Source of the DNA: Pseudo-nitzschia pungens
Taxonomy: Eukaryota > Bacillariophyta > Bacillariophyceae > Bacillariales > Bacillariaceae
Reading direction: 5' to 3'
Assembly: GCA_037355855.1 (NCBI GenBank)
Contig: CM074761.1
Coordinates: 6,515,688-6,579,687 of the forward strand
Length of the DNA stretch: 64,000 nt
Within the stretch, counting starts at the first letter, position 1, and each line of letters opens with the position of its first letter. The notes under the pieces are model-generated. The model was given only the letters and a program-made list of their open reading frames with translations, searched no databases and had not been told where the DNA came from. Shown piece by piece: positions 37,147 through 47,479 of the stretch. Made by a program: the position numbers and the translations under genes.

Positions 37147-37405
37147 AGCAGCAACGCGTCGATAATACAGGGGGGGGGACAGGAAGCAGCAAGCAGCAAG
37201 CAGCAGCAACGCGTCGATAATACAGGGGGGGGGACAGCAAGCAGCAAGCAGCAGCAACGCGTCGATAATACAGGGGGGGGGGGACTGCAAGCAGCAAGCA
37301 GCAGCAACGCGTCGATAATACAGGGGGGGGACAGCAAGCAGCAAGCAGCAGCAACGCATCGATAATACAGGGGGGGGGACAGCAAGCAGCAAGCAGCAGC
37401 AACGC
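37147..37405. repeat. G-tract array (~50-bp unit, five copies)
   Basis: Five units each carry GCGTCGATAATACAG (one with a base change), then 8 to 10 G residues, then AGCAAGCAGCA-type sequence. Period varies with the G-run length, about 47-55 bp. Confidence 0.85.
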
Positions 37406-37926
37406 GTGTATCGTATTTCTGTATCGTAGCGCTGTAGCGCTACGAAACTGTTTACGAGATATTTGGTAACAGTGTAGCTGAGTGCTACAAGGTTAGGGTT
37501 GCTAATGCTACGAAATACTGGAGATGCTAACCTACCATGATACCATTGCTAAGATACTATGCTACCGCCGGGGTCGGGTCATCATAGTACAATCTGTACT
37601 ATGGTTGGATACCTTACCCAAACAGTTATTAAGTGAGCTAGCGCTAATACGAGCTAGCCTTAGCTCAAGCGCGTTTTAGGGTTAGATACTAGGGTTGTGG
37701 CGTATGATTGCTACAAGGTTAGGGTTACTAATGATAGTACGAAATATTAGATATATTAACGTTGCTACCATGCTAAGATACTATGCTACCACCTACCTTA
37801 CCGTACAATAAAGCGAGTTAGCCCAAGCGATCATGCTAGCACCATTAAAGTTAAGGGTTGTAGACGCTACGTCATTACGACAATATGTCCCCTTATCTGC
37901 ACCTTTTTCGGGGCCTTCCCGTAAGG

Positions 37927-38511
37927 TTACCCGGTATTTTCTCCTCGGACACATTGGCATTCCACCCAAATCTTCGACTTAAAATGCTCCATTTGAAACG
38001 AATGAATAACGGCTCCACGTTCAATAATCAATCTCACCTCCTCAGGCAGGTAATTCTCGATACGGATCTCACGGACGATTTCTCTTCCCATGTAGCACCT
38101 GACAATGTAATTTGCATCCCGGTGATCCATAGGATTAGTAACATCCTTCTTCAACTCAAACGTGAAGGTAATCCTGTACGTCGGTACAAAATATCCTATA
38201 TCATCCCTTTTGGGGTATTTGACAACAACCTCGAACCCATCATCCCTGTACTCTAAATTGCGAATAATCATACCTGTCTCCAGATCCCTGTCAATACCTT
38301 CGATCTCGCAATAATTTTTGTGATCAAAATGAATATCCAAAGTACCGAAAACTCCCTCTCCGAAATGGAAGCTGAATGGGGTGGTGCGGGTGGTTTGTGC
38401 GCTGTACCTATGAGGTCTATTTATGAATGTTACCTTCATCTCATCTTGGCCTGCAGTTCCCGTTTTCTCGTCCGTCGCGTCCGTCGCGTCCGCCGCGTCC
38501 GCGTCGCACAT
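37927..38511 (-). CDS. Orphan 194-residue protein inside the 14-kb element
   Basis: The frame starts at the ATG at 38,511 and ends at 37,927. An Ala/Asp/Thr-rich start is followed by about 160 residues of balanced composition, with alternating hydrophobic and charged residues suggestive of beta structure (F-G-T-L-D-I-H-F-D-H-K-N-Y, F-E-V-V-V-K-Y-P, Y-R-I-T-F-T-F-E-L-K-K). I recognise no family, signal peptide or membrane segment. It sits on the strand opposite the other genes of the element, between two satellite regions, and could be transposon cargo. The composition is unlike the surrounding repeats, which supports a real gene. Confidence 0.5.
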   Translation of the reverse strand: MCDADAADATDATDEKTGTAGQDEMKVTFINRPHRYSAQTTRTTPFSFHFGEGVFGTLDIHFDHKNYCEIEGIDRDLETGMIIRNLEYRDDGFEVVVKYPKRDDIGYFVPTYRITFTFELKKDVTNPMDHRDANYIVRCYMGREIVREIRIENYLPEEVRLIIERGAVIHSFQMEHFKSKIWVECQCVRGENTG

Positions 38512-38552
38512 AATGGTCAATCAGGTTGTATTCTCTTCGTGTTGGGGTACCC

Positions 38553-38825
38553 TTTTTGAATAATCACGTCGTCTTGTCTTCTGGAACACCCTTTTTGAAT
38601 AATCACGTTGTCCGTCTGGAACACCCTTTTTGAATAATCACGTCGTCTTGTCTTCTGGAACACCCTTTTTGAATAATCACGTCGTCTTGTCTTCTGGAAC
38701 ACCCTTTTTGAATAATCACGTCGTCTTGTCTTCTGGAACACCCTTTTTGAATAATCACGTCGTCTTGTCTTCTGGAACACCCTTTTTGAATAATCACGTC
38801 GTCTTGTCTTCTGGAACACCCTTTT
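38553..38825. repeat. 39-bp tandem array, seven copies
   Basis: The unit contains GAATAATCACGTCGTCTTGT followed by CTTCTGGAACACCC; the second copy is shortened. Because 39 is a multiple of three, both strands stay open and give repetitive 13-residue frames, which I do not annotate as genes. Confidence 0.9.
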
Positions 38826-38942
38826 AGACATGTTGTATGTTTACAAATATCTTTTCCTACATATCCCTGTACAAACTGTACCCGAATCTTTGATTGGCTA
38901 AGGTTACTAATAGATTCCATGATTCTACGATCCTACGATCCT

Positions 38943-39085
38943 ACGTTCCTAAGCCAATGAAAAAATACGTTCCTCAGCCAATGAAAAATTACCTTCCTAA
39001 GCCAATGAAAAAATACCTTCCTAAGCCAATGAAAAAATACCTTCCCAAGCCAATGAATAAATACGTTACTAAGCCAATAAAAAAA
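38943..39085. repeat. 24-bp tandem array, about six copies
   Basis: The unit is CCTAAGCCAATGAAAAAATA plus CCTT with point differences. Its length is a multiple of three, so a repetitive frame (K-P-M-K-K-Y-L-P) stays open. Confidence 0.85.
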
Positions 39086-39174
39086 TTTTATTTCCCAATA
39101 CAAACTGTACAGGAAAACTAGTAATGGCCGGTAGAAACACAAATTACTTCCTACCTCCAACGAATTCCAATTCA

Positions 39175-39265
39175 TTTTCGATTTCGATTTCGATTTCGAT
39201 TTCGATTTCGATTTCGATTTCGATTTCGATTTCGAGTTCGAGTTCGAGTTCGATTTCGATTTCGA
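39175..39265. repeat. GATTTC hexanucleotide microsatellite
   Basis: About fifteen GATTTC/GAGTTC hexamers lie in tandem just downstream of the 24-bp array. No associated gene is evident. Confidence 0.85.
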
Positions 39266-39915
39266 TTACGTGGTTCACCATATTTTTGCTGTGTTTCCTC
39301 GCATCACTCTTTTGCATCACTCTTTCGCATCACAACTCATTTTTTACACAAATCACCGCTCCGATTTTTCCATTCAGAATCCGACTTATTTTGAGCAGAG
39401 TTGCTTCATTGCACTCCGTCTTGTGAACGAAGAGAACCCCTACGGTAGGCTCTTGGCTCATTGTACTTTAGTCCTTAAATATCCTTGTCTGAAAAACGGA
39501 GAAGCACCTCTATGGCATGGACGAGAGATTGTTCGCTTGAAAGACATCGTTTGACTTGGCCCCCAAACGTCTTGAAATCAATCAATCTGCATCCATTGCC
39601 GGTTGGACTTCAACAGGCGCAAGTTCTTGTTTTTGTGACATAGGAGGAAGAAAAGAACACATCGGCAGTGGATACGACGACGGAAGACGACAAAGACGGA
39701 CAAAGGTACGGTAACACGACGATAATTTCACCCAAGTAGATTTTACCCAGGAAGATTTTTTAGAAATATTACTAATCCCCTATTTAACCTGTCATGAACA
39801 CTATTTAACCTGTCACGAAGACTATTTAACCTGTCACGAAGACTACGAAGGTACGAAGGTGCGGTACGACGAGAAAGACGACGCCTCAACGAAAGACAAC
39901 AACGCAACCCAAAGA

Positions 39916-40108
39916 AAGACGAAAGACGACGACTCAATCGAAAGACGACGACTCAATCGAAAGACGACGACTCAATCGAAGGACGACGACTCAATCGAAA
40001 GATGAGGACTCAACGGAAGGTGATGGCGCAACGGAAGGTGACGACGCAACGGAAGGTGACGACGCAACGGAAGGTGACGCCGCAACGGAAGGTGACGCCG
40101 CAACGGAA
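39916..40108. repeat. 19-bp and 18-bp tandem repeats before the oxygenase-like gene
   Basis: Four units of CGAAAGACGACGACTCAAT (19 bp) are followed by about five units of ACGGAAGGTGACGACGCA (18 bp). The second array is in frame with the downstream gene and would encode repeated T-Q-R-K-V-T. Confidence 0.85.
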
Positions 40109-41207
40109 ACTCACGACAACAATGACAGCCAACGAAATGTCCAAAAGAGGCCTCTACAAAAAAGCCAAAAGGAAAGCTGCTAAGGAAGCGAGAAGAAGAA
40201 TGACATCGAATTTTATCAAAAATGCACCACCCAAGTCGAAAACCCACAACACCTATAAACACGTGGCTAGGATAAGACCAAGAATCGATGAACCTACTCA
40301 TTCACCAACATCCAATAACATTGTCAAAACACAGCTGAAGAGGGTAAGCAACAACGATCTATTTTACAAAGGTAAATTTTTTGTAACGAAATGGGATCTA
40401 GAGAAAGTTGAATCCAACAAATACGAATGGAATGACGTTGTGTCTATTGATCCGCAACTGAAGATGAAACCTTTCGAGACCATGGATAGTACAGAGGATA
40501 ACCACCTAATTGCAGTGGATCGATCGCAACCATCACTGCGAATATTTGCCAAAGCATCTAGAACAGAAGCGAGAAAACATCTGGCTGCAACCAACAATAT
40601 CCGATATACAAGAATGTTTGCAGAAGATGTTGTTGCAGTGAAACCAACAGTTGAAAGAGGATGTGAGTGTGGTAGCGTCGATGATGGGTATGCCATTGTT
40701 GGTATTCGACCCAACCGTGCAAGTCGTGGCATAGGTCAGTATGCGTTCAAAAAGAATGTGGGGGAACGGAAACAGGCAGATTTGAACATGGTTGCATCTC
40801 ATATTGTCAACGAATTGGAGGATACTATACGTCCCCTTCGGAATTTGTTTGGTCATGAAATTTCGGTGATACGTCAGGTGGTGAGGCAAACAACACTTGA
40901 AACGGTTGGCGATAGTCACTATCTCGCCTTTTCAACGGGTAAGAATTACCACTCCAAATGCCATACCGATCGTGACTATTACTACAGTCTTTTGACTGTG
41001 GTAGGTCCTCAGGGGGTAAAGGACGATGAAGTTATATATTATTTTATATTCCCTACGTACGGAATCAAAATTCCACTACGTTCTGGGGAAGCACTGTTGT
41101 TTAACTCTACCATCTTGCACAGCTGTTCGAATCCCAAATACGACGGTTGTTATATTATGAGCACATTCGTCCCATGTAGAACTGTACTCAGGGCCGATCC
41201 AATATAA
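40002..41207 (+). CDS. 2OG-Fe(II) oxygenase-like protein, transposon cargo candidate
   Basis: The frame has 401 codons from the ATG at 40,002, inside an 18-bp repeat; the ATG at 40,122 may be the real start. A Lys/Arg-rich region near residues 45-75 could act in nuclear entry or DNA contact. The C-terminal ~190 residues resemble the double-stranded beta-helix of 2OG-Fe(II) oxygenases: His321-x-Asp323, then I-P-L-R-S-G-E-A-L-L-F-N-S and distal His373, a usual spacing. The basic residue that normally holds 2-oxoglutarate is not obvious (Lys379 or Arg393 are candidates), so activity is uncertain. TET/JBP oxygenases, which modify 5-methylpyrimidines, are carried by some eukaryotic transposons. 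That parallel makes DNA modification a hypothesis only; a hydroxylase-type protein is the alternative. Confidence 0.55.
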   Translation: MRTQRKVMAQRKVTTQRKVTTQRKVTPQRKVTPQRKLTTTMTANEMSKRGLYKKAKRKAAKEARRRMTSNFIKNAPPKSKTHNTYKHVARIRPRIDEPTHSPTSNNIVKTQLKRVSNNDLFYKGKFFVTKWDLEKVESNKYEWNDVVSIDPQLKMKPFETMDSTEDNHLIAVDRSQPSLRIFAKASRTEARKHLAATNNIRYTRMFAEDVVAVKPTVERGCECGSVDDGYAIVGIRPNRASRGIGQYAFKKNVGERKQADLNMVASHIVNELEDTIRPLRNLFGHEISVIRQVVRQTTLETVGDSHYLAFSTGKNYHSKCHTDRDYYYSLLTVVGPQGVKDDEVIYYFIFPTYGIKIPLRSGEALLFNSTILHSCSNPKYDGCYIMSTFVPCRTVLRADPI

Positions 41208-41478
41208 TAATATTGATTTACAATTTAAAGTAGTTCGTTCGACTGCCATTTTGATTTAGATAGTAGCGTTTTCAAAACGCCGCCGTTGTTGTTCGAAACG
41301 CCGCCTTTGTTATTTGAAACGCAACGCCGCCGTTGTTGTTTGTGGGAATCGCTTCCGTTGTAAACAGCTTCATGTTTGGTGTTTGTTTTGGTTGACAGTA
41401 GAAATATCGTGACTGCAGAAATATCTTGTTCAGAAACAAGAATTTCGAAAAACTCTTTGTGATTGCGATTTCATTAGA

Positions 41479-41640
41479 TTCCGATACTTCTTCGATTACG
41501 ATTCCGATACTTCTTCGATTGCGATTCCGATACTTCTTCGATTGCGATTCCGATACTTCTTCGATTGCGATTCCGATACTTCTTCGATTGCGATTCCGAT
41601 AGATTTCAATACTTCTTCGATTGCGATTCCGATAGATATG
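41479..41640. repeat. 23-bp tandem array (CCGATACTTCTTCGATTGCG...)
   Basis: About six to seven units built from CCGATACTTCTTCGATTGC plus GATT lie in tandem. No gene is associated. Confidence 0.8.
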
Positions 41641-41661
41641 GTTGATTGTTGAAGTGGGGGC

Positions 41662-41783
41662 GCGAGGAGATTGCGCTTTGCAATACTCCCCACTTGACTT
41701 TTAAGGCAAGCCCGAACCTATCGCGAGGAGATTGCGCGAAGCAATACTCCCCACTTGACTTTTAAGGCAAGCCCGAACCTATC
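41662..41783. repeat. 61-bp direct repeat, two tandem copies
   Basis: Copies at 41,662-41,722 and 41,723-41,783 differ mainly at three bases (CTTTGC versus CGAAGC). Each contains a short palindrome around ATTGCG...GCAAT. Confidence 0.85.
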
Positions 41784-43857
41784 AGTTTCTTCTCCAAACG
41801 GGCTGCCAGAGGCACTTTGTATATGGAGATGAGGCACCGATGACACCTGGACTGATACGGTCAGTTATCCAAACCGTCGCTGTGTACGGAGGTTATCCAA
41901 TGAACAAAGGTAGTAACAACTGAAAGCAGTCGAAACCACCGCGGGGCCACCGCAAGTTCAATCAGAATCACTCCTTTAAAGACACCAGCAGCCTCGTTGA
42001 AAAGACCTCAATCACAGCAAAATTATGCAAGGTTCACCACCCTGTCCCACCAGGGCCACTGCATTTTGCTATGTAAAAGATCCTTCCCTTGTGGTTACAC
42101 CCAACGATGACTCCGACTTGAGGAACCCAATGAAGACTCTGACTTGAGGAAACCAACGAAGACTCTGACATGAGGAAACCACCATCTCCAGTCTAGAGAG
42201 ACATTTAGCAACCAGGCATACCTTGATCCAGAGTCATAGTGGAGGTATTAGGTTGTTGTCCCTCTCCATGGTATCTCAACAGTGCGCTCGTACAGCTAGT
42301 GGTATGATCTCAGGGAGCTACCCCACCACTAGGCTAGCCCTGTACATTGAGTTAGCCCTGAAGAGAATCCCATGGTGACCTTCGATCCGACGTTGTTGTG
42401 TGAATCCGAAGTATGAATTCAGTTTTGCCAGGATGCAAAACTAGAATTGTGATCTTATACTGTTGTTGGAAAATGGAGAAATGAAAATTCTAATTCCACT
42501 ATTGCAACTGCTGGTGGTGATACTTCCACTATTCTGAGTGTTACTTTCATTACTGATCTAGTAGCGTGTTGATTTTGAAACAACTCAGGTTTAATTTGGA
42601 TACTTCTATATGTACACTTCACTAGAATCACAGAGTACAATTTACAGGAAATATGAAAAATCCAAAATTGATTCACGCTATCACAGAGTACAATTTACAG
42701 GAAATATAAAAAAACCAAAATTCACTCACAAAAGTTTAGGTTTTAACTGGTTACTTCTACATGTACACTTCATTAGAGATACAAACTACATTTGAAACCA
42801 TTAAAATTTATTCACAGAAATGTTTATCATCCAACAGACACCACTTAAACTACCAACAGACAAAACTAAATTTAATCTTGATCGTGTTAATTTACCAACA
42901 TACAACAAATTTAATCGCCTTAACATTAGTTTGCTCACAACAGACAACACTTAACCATTAAAATTTATTCACACAAATGTTTATCAGCCAACAGACACAA
43001 CTTAAACTACCAACAGACAAAACTAAATTTAATAGCCATTTTTCTTCCAGATCTTCTAACAGCACTGTTTTTGTATCTTATGAACTTGGATTTGATACAG
43101 ATTTTCTATTCTGTTACTAGGGGGCCCAACGAGGAAGTAACATCCAAAAGTACATTAAATAAATGTGGTATCATAGATATCCCATTCATTGGACTGTTGT
43201 ATATTTTCTACTAGAAAGTATTGACACTACTGGAGGAAATATCCATGAAACATAGGATCTTTTGAGTTTAATTCTTTTCATAGTCAGAAGCATACATATG
43301 GTGAGGAATATGGTTACTTGAATGCTGGAAATATTCCAAAAAGTATTCATGAAGATGCAAAATAATACACAGATAAAGCAAGCACTAAATAAGACAAAAG
43401 AACATATGGGACGCCCACACAATAGGATCTTTTGAGTTTAATTCTTTTCATAGTCAGAAGCATACATATGGTGAGGAGTATGGTTACTTGAATGCTGGAA
43501 ATATTCCAAAAAGTATTCATGAAGATGCAAAATAATACACAGATAAAGCAAGCACTAAATAAGACAAAAGATGAGAGACATGGGAGTGGCTTGAACTGAC
43601 AGCAGCACAAGATAGCACATGCGCCTGTGTCACCACTAATTCACGATTAGCTTAAGAAAATGAAGAGTTTTTTCGTTCTTTAATTCATTTTGAATGCAAG
43701 TGCTGTACTAACGCTAAAGGATCATCTTTCCGTGACGACGATTTTGGTTCTTGCTTCCTTTCTTGAAACGACAAGGTATGGGTGAAATTAATGATAACAA
43801 GATAATGAATATTGCTGTCCTTTGAGACCCAGAAATCATTATCTTCTTGTTGACGTG
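41784..43857. other. Long non-coding stretch upstream of the transposase gene
   Basis: No gene is supported over 2 kb. 42,110-42,180 has three imperfect units of GACTCTGACTTGAGGAAACC. 42,600-43,020 is AT-rich with several short direct repeats, such as CACAGAGTACAATTTACAGG twice. A 149-bp direct duplication lies at 43,252-43,570. Promoter elements for the transposase may lie near the right end. Confidence 0.5.
43252..43570. repeat. 149-bp direct duplication
   Basis: 43,252-43,400 and 43,422-43,570 are nearly identical (one difference seen, GGAATATGG versus GGAGTATGG), separated by 21 bp. Both begin ATAGGATCTTTTGAG and end AAGACAAAAG. Confidence 0.85.
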
Positions 43858-46800
43858 ATGCCAAAGAAAAGAAAGTATTCCGATGGTGTTAAAATCTTGG
43901 CAGACTTCTACTGTCTGGCATGTTTTAAGAACACGAACACACTGAAAAAATTTCGTGGGTACAAAAGAGTGTCTAAAAAGGATCAGTCATCTTTCAAATA
44001 CGTTTGCAGCGGGCTTACAAGCCACTTGACCAGATCAGGCGAATGCGGCAGATACTACTATCATAATGTAGTAGATAAAACAGGTGCGTCCGTATTCGAA
44101 ATCCACCACACGGGTGGAGGTGCGGGCCGACACAACCCATCCAGTTTTTCCTTGACGATGACAGCAAATGGTCCACAGGGAGAAGCGGCATCTGATAGAA
44201 TTTCGACCGGGGACCAGAATCAGGATTTAAATAGGCAAGTGGTACCAGACGTTCTGGTACCACCTATACAGCGCAATGTTATACAGTCCTATTTAGCAGC
44301 TCCGGAGGTAGATCAAGAGGAAGATAATGAAGAGGAAGACAACGACGGAGGTACACTGATGGATGATGCAAATGAACAAAAAAGTACAGAACCGGATGCG
44401 CTCAATAACATGGAACAGATGTTCCGTTCCCACCCAATACCTGATACAACTCAGCAGCTACACGCTGAAATCAAGCTTATGAATCTAATGTCAAGGCATC
44501 GCTTACAATTAGGTACATTTCAAACCATAATGAATTGGGCAAAGGAATGTCAAAACCTCCCTGGTTTTGATTTTCGTACGGCGAAAATCAGAAAACGTGA
44601 AGTTGTTTTCCAAGAAATACAGAAGCATGTCAAAATACCCAACACAAGATTTGAACCAAAGCTAGTTACTTGGCTACCAGACAAGAAACCTGCTCAGATT
44701 TACGTTCGCAATTTTAAAGAAGCACTGTATTCTCTTCTATCCAATAGTGAGCTGATGTGTGACCAAAATCTCTCCTTTCCAAGTATAACAACTCCGCTGC
44801 AGCCAGACAATGATCCTGCCATAACGGAAGACACATACATTTCAGAGCTTCATCATGGAACTTGGTGGAAGGACTCATGGAGGTTAATGTGCCAGCAAAA
44901 CGCAGATCCTCCTGAAATTTTGGTACCACTGATTTTTTACATGGACGGGATCAGCCTGGATGCGCATGGCAGATTGTCTCTTACTCCTCTCAATATGACT
45001 CTGGGTATTTTCAGTGTAGAGACAAGAAAACGCCCAGAGGCTTGGACTACTATTTACTTCCATCCAGACAGCGAATGGGAAAACACCCATCATTCAAGGA
45101 AAGCTACGCCGACAGAAGGGGTACAGAACATTCATAATGCGATTGCCGTTGCACTAGAATCGTTGAGGGAAATTGATGCCGGAGGGGATGGAATTCTGTG
45201 GGATTACCTTCCCTATGCAGGGAAAGTGTGGAGCGTTAGAATGAAATTTGCGATTGCATATGTTGTAGGAGATACCGAACTCCATGACAAGCTTTGTGGA
45301 AAATATGGATCCCGATCGGCCAGGGTTAAAAAACTATGCAGACACTGTGATTGTGCAACAACTGAAATCAATAGGCCAGCAGCACAACAACATGTAAAAC
45401 TGTGGAAACCAGACGACTTCGAAATACCAGACGGAGAAGATGCAACGGATTATTTCAAACAACAATCACACCACCGTATCGAGAACGCATTCCACAGTTT
45501 AAATTTCGGGTCCAATCTCAATAATATACACCTCGCAACACCAGGTGAAACACTACATATGCATCAATTAGGGGTAGCCAGGCGATGTGTGGAAGCAATA
45601 GAACAACAGTTGGTAAACACTAGTGTTGAGTGTAAATACGCCGCGAACCTAAAGAAAGGGAGGGCGACGGTGGAAGCACTTGGATATATTGCTCAAAGAT
45701 ATGGTGCGCTATTATCAAGACAATCCGACAGGGATTTTCCTAGAACCAAATTTGGAACAAGCATTATGTCCATTGCGAAAAAAGAAGGAAAAGATTATAG
45801 CGGTATGCTATTGTGCATCCTTGTAGCACTGGCGTCGGAAGCTGGCCAAGAGATAGTGGGTGATCTGAGATTTGCAACTACACAAATTGACGTCATTGAA
45901 CAAATCATATCAATGGAAGAGTTTCTCAAACATGGAAGAATTACTCCAAAAGGTCTCCGAAATCTACCAAAAACAATAATTCATTTTATTAACACAATCA
46001 ATACTGCATGTATTCGGAAAGGAATGGGGACGAGACTCATCAAGAACCATCTATATTTTCACATCCCAGAGTACATAAAGTTGTGGGGACATCCACTGGG
46101 GTGGGATAGTAGCTTCAGTGAGAGTCATCACAAGACAGAGGTGAAGGCTCCAGCAAAGAACACACAACAAAACGCAGCTACATTGATTAGCCAAACAACA
46201 AAACGACAAACGGAAAAGTTGCTGTTGCGTACTGCCAATATGTGTTACGGGTTGGAGGAAAAGCATGAAGACCCGACAGCGAAACCCAGACCGAAGAAAG
46301 CAGGCTCACTATTCAAAATACACCGTGACGCCAAACAAAGTAAGGGAAGCATGACATGGCATAGAACTTCAAATAAGGACAAACCGTTTTTGCCATCGGT
46401 AATTCTGGATTTTGTCTGCGATTCGGTGTTGCCGTTACTAGTCGATGGCACATCGGTAGAAGCATTCACAGAACACAATCGATGGGATTCAACAAACAAG
46501 GTCGGATATTTGTTTCGATGCCATCCCTCCTACAGATCGACATCTGGGCAAGTGAATGCCGTTTGGATGGATTGGGTAGTGGTCAGTGTTGATTCGGAAG
46601 CAATCCCGTGTCAGATTCTATGTTTTCTTGAACTAGATAACCTGAAACGTCCAACGGGTAGAGTGAATAATTACCCGGTTGAAAATGAAGGTCTTTATGC
46701 CGTCGTTAGAAAATTCAAGAAAGAGCCCACAAGGTCGAAGTCAAGATTTGTTTCCAAGGGTACTTTGGAAGAAGGTTTCTTTGTATTCAACACAGACGCA

Positions 46801-47004
46801 ATTTTATCAGATATTGCTGTTGTGCCAGAGTTGAATAAAGATGGAAGTATCTCGGCTGCAAACAGGTGGCTAGTAGTGGCCAATCGTGGTGCTTGGTTGG
46901 ACAGTTTTGAAGAAAGGAATGAGAGCCTGGCTTCTACATCATATGCAACACTTTACAGTCAATGTCAATTGGCAAAAGACATGGACGAAACAGAGGAAGA
47001 GTGA
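43858..47004 (+). CDS. DDE-type transposase, Plavaka/KDZ-like (CMC-type) candidate
   Basis: This intronless frame of 1048 residues starts at the first ATG, 43,858; the frame opens further upstream but without ATG. The start M-P-K-K-R-K-Y is a classic nuclear localisation signal. A C-x-x-C...C-x(6)-H-x(6)-C region (residues ~20-65) looks like a zinc finger for DNA binding. The central region has F-Y-M-D-G (Asp363) and V-V-G-D-T-E-L-H-D (Asp472). A Cys/His cluster K-L-C-R-H-C-D-C follows. Then come H-R-I-E-N-A-F, T-P-G-E-T-L-H-M-H-Q-L-G, D-R-D-F-P-R-T-K-F and S-E-S-H-H-K-T-E (Glu755). Asp363, Asp472 and Glu755 are proposed catalytic residues by layout only. The arrangement recalls Plavaka- and KDZ-type transposases of fungi and related diatom proteins. 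The frame is intact, so the element may have moved recently. Confidence 0.65.
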   Translation: MPKKRKYSDGVKILADFYCLACFKNTNTLKKFRGYKRVSKKDQSSFKYVCSGLTSHLTRSGECGRYYYHNVVDKTGASVFEIHHTGGGAGRHNPSSFSLTMTANGPQGEAASDRISTGDQNQDLNRQVVPDVLVPPIQRNVIQSYLAAPEVDQEEDNEEEDNDGGTLMDDANEQKSTEPDALNNMEQMFRSHPIPDTTQQLHAEIKLMNLMSRHRLQLGTFQTIMNWAKECQNLPGFDFRTAKIRKREVVFQEIQKHVKIPNTRFEPKLVTWLPDKKPAQIYVRNFKEALYSLLSNSELMCDQNLSFPSITTPLQPDNDPAITEDTYISELHHGTWWKDSWRLMCQQNADPPEILVPLIFYMDGISLDAHGRLSLTPLNMTLGIFSVETRKRPEAWTTIYFHPDSEWENTHHSRKATPTEGVQNIHNAIAVALESLREIDAGGDGILWDYLPYAGKVWSVRMKFAIAYVVGDTELHDKLCGKYGSRSARVKKLCRHCDCATTEINRPAAQQHVKLWKPDDFEIPDGEDATDYFKQQSHHRIENAFHSLNFGSNLNNIHLATPGETLHMHQLGVARRCVEAIEQQLVNTSVECKYAANLKKGRATVEALGYIAQRYGALLSRQSDRDFPRTKFGTSIMSIAKKEGKDYSGMLLCILVALASEAGQEIVGDLRFATTQIDVIEQIISMEEFLKHGRITPKGLRNLPKTIIHFINTINTACIRKGMGTRLIKNHLYFHIPEYIKLWGHPLGWDSSFSESHHKTEVKAPAKNTQQNAATLISQTTKRQTEKLLLRTANMCYGLEEKHEDPTAKPRPKKAGSLFKIHRDAKQSKGSMTWHRTSNKDKPFLPSVILDFVCDSVLPLLVDGTSVEAFTEHNRWDSTNKVGYLFRCHPSYRSTSGQVNAVWMDWVVVSVDSEAIPCQILCFLELDNLKRPTGRVNNYPVENEGLYAVVRKFKKEPTRSKSRFVSKGTLEEGFFVFNTDAILSDIAVVPELNKDGSISAANRWLVVANRGAWLDSFEERNESLASTSYATLYSQCQLAKDMDETEEE

Positions 47005-47479
47005 GTAAGAAATAGTAGTTATTTTTTTTTTTAATGTAAAAACTAAGATAGTCCCTACTTCGCAATTTTTTTTTTGGTAATAGCTAAGATAGTCCCTAAT
47101 TCGCAAATTCATCGCGACGCGACCGCCCCAAAAAAACGTTACTATGTCAGGTACAGAAATTATAAGAGAGCAAAATTGGCGCGGGCGAGTACGCTTCCAC
47201 CTTGAGAGGATGCAAAGCTAACAGAGAATATCATGTAGAGGATAAGTACATTTTTTGAAAACAATAAAATGGCGCGGCATGATGGCTTGCATTGATAGAG
47301 GAAGCCGTCCAGTAATTATTGGATGTGGACATGTGGACATGTGGACGTGTGGACGTGTGGACGTGTGGACGTGATTTTTGTTGTGATCTTGATTTTTGCG
47401 GAAAGTCTTCATAATTGAGTAACACAACTGATTGAAAACAACTTTTCAGAAATTCCACTAAATTACAACATTAATCACC
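47005..47479. other. Spacer between transposase and coiled-coil genes
   Basis: No gene is seen. It contains a duplicated CTAAGATAGTCCCTA segment (about 47,043 and 47,083), poly-T runs, and a run of TGTGGACA/G 9-bp units (about 47,331-47,373). Confidence 0.6.

Larger units (their letters stand above)
36298..37800. repeat. Nested satellite cluster flanked by ~140-bp direct repeats
   Basis: A block at 36,298-36,437 (containing GCTACAAGGTTAGGGTTGCT) recurs at 37,468-37,604, with a more degenerate third copy near 37,707-37,792. Between the first two lie runs of CTGTAGCG/CTGTATCC units (also at 36,117-36,215), a triple 139-bp repeat and a G-tract array. No gene is supported; frames across it are repetitive. 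Confidence 0.8.

Noticed and set aside
36829..37402. Minus-strand ORFs of 99-187 residues
   Set aside because: They are translations of the G-tract and CTGTAGCG arrays and have repetitive composition.
38517..38920. Repetitive ORFs (Q-D-D-V-I-I-Q-K-G) and a possible CRISPR array
   Set aside because: The 39-bp units are contiguous without spacers and stay open only because the period is a multiple of three.
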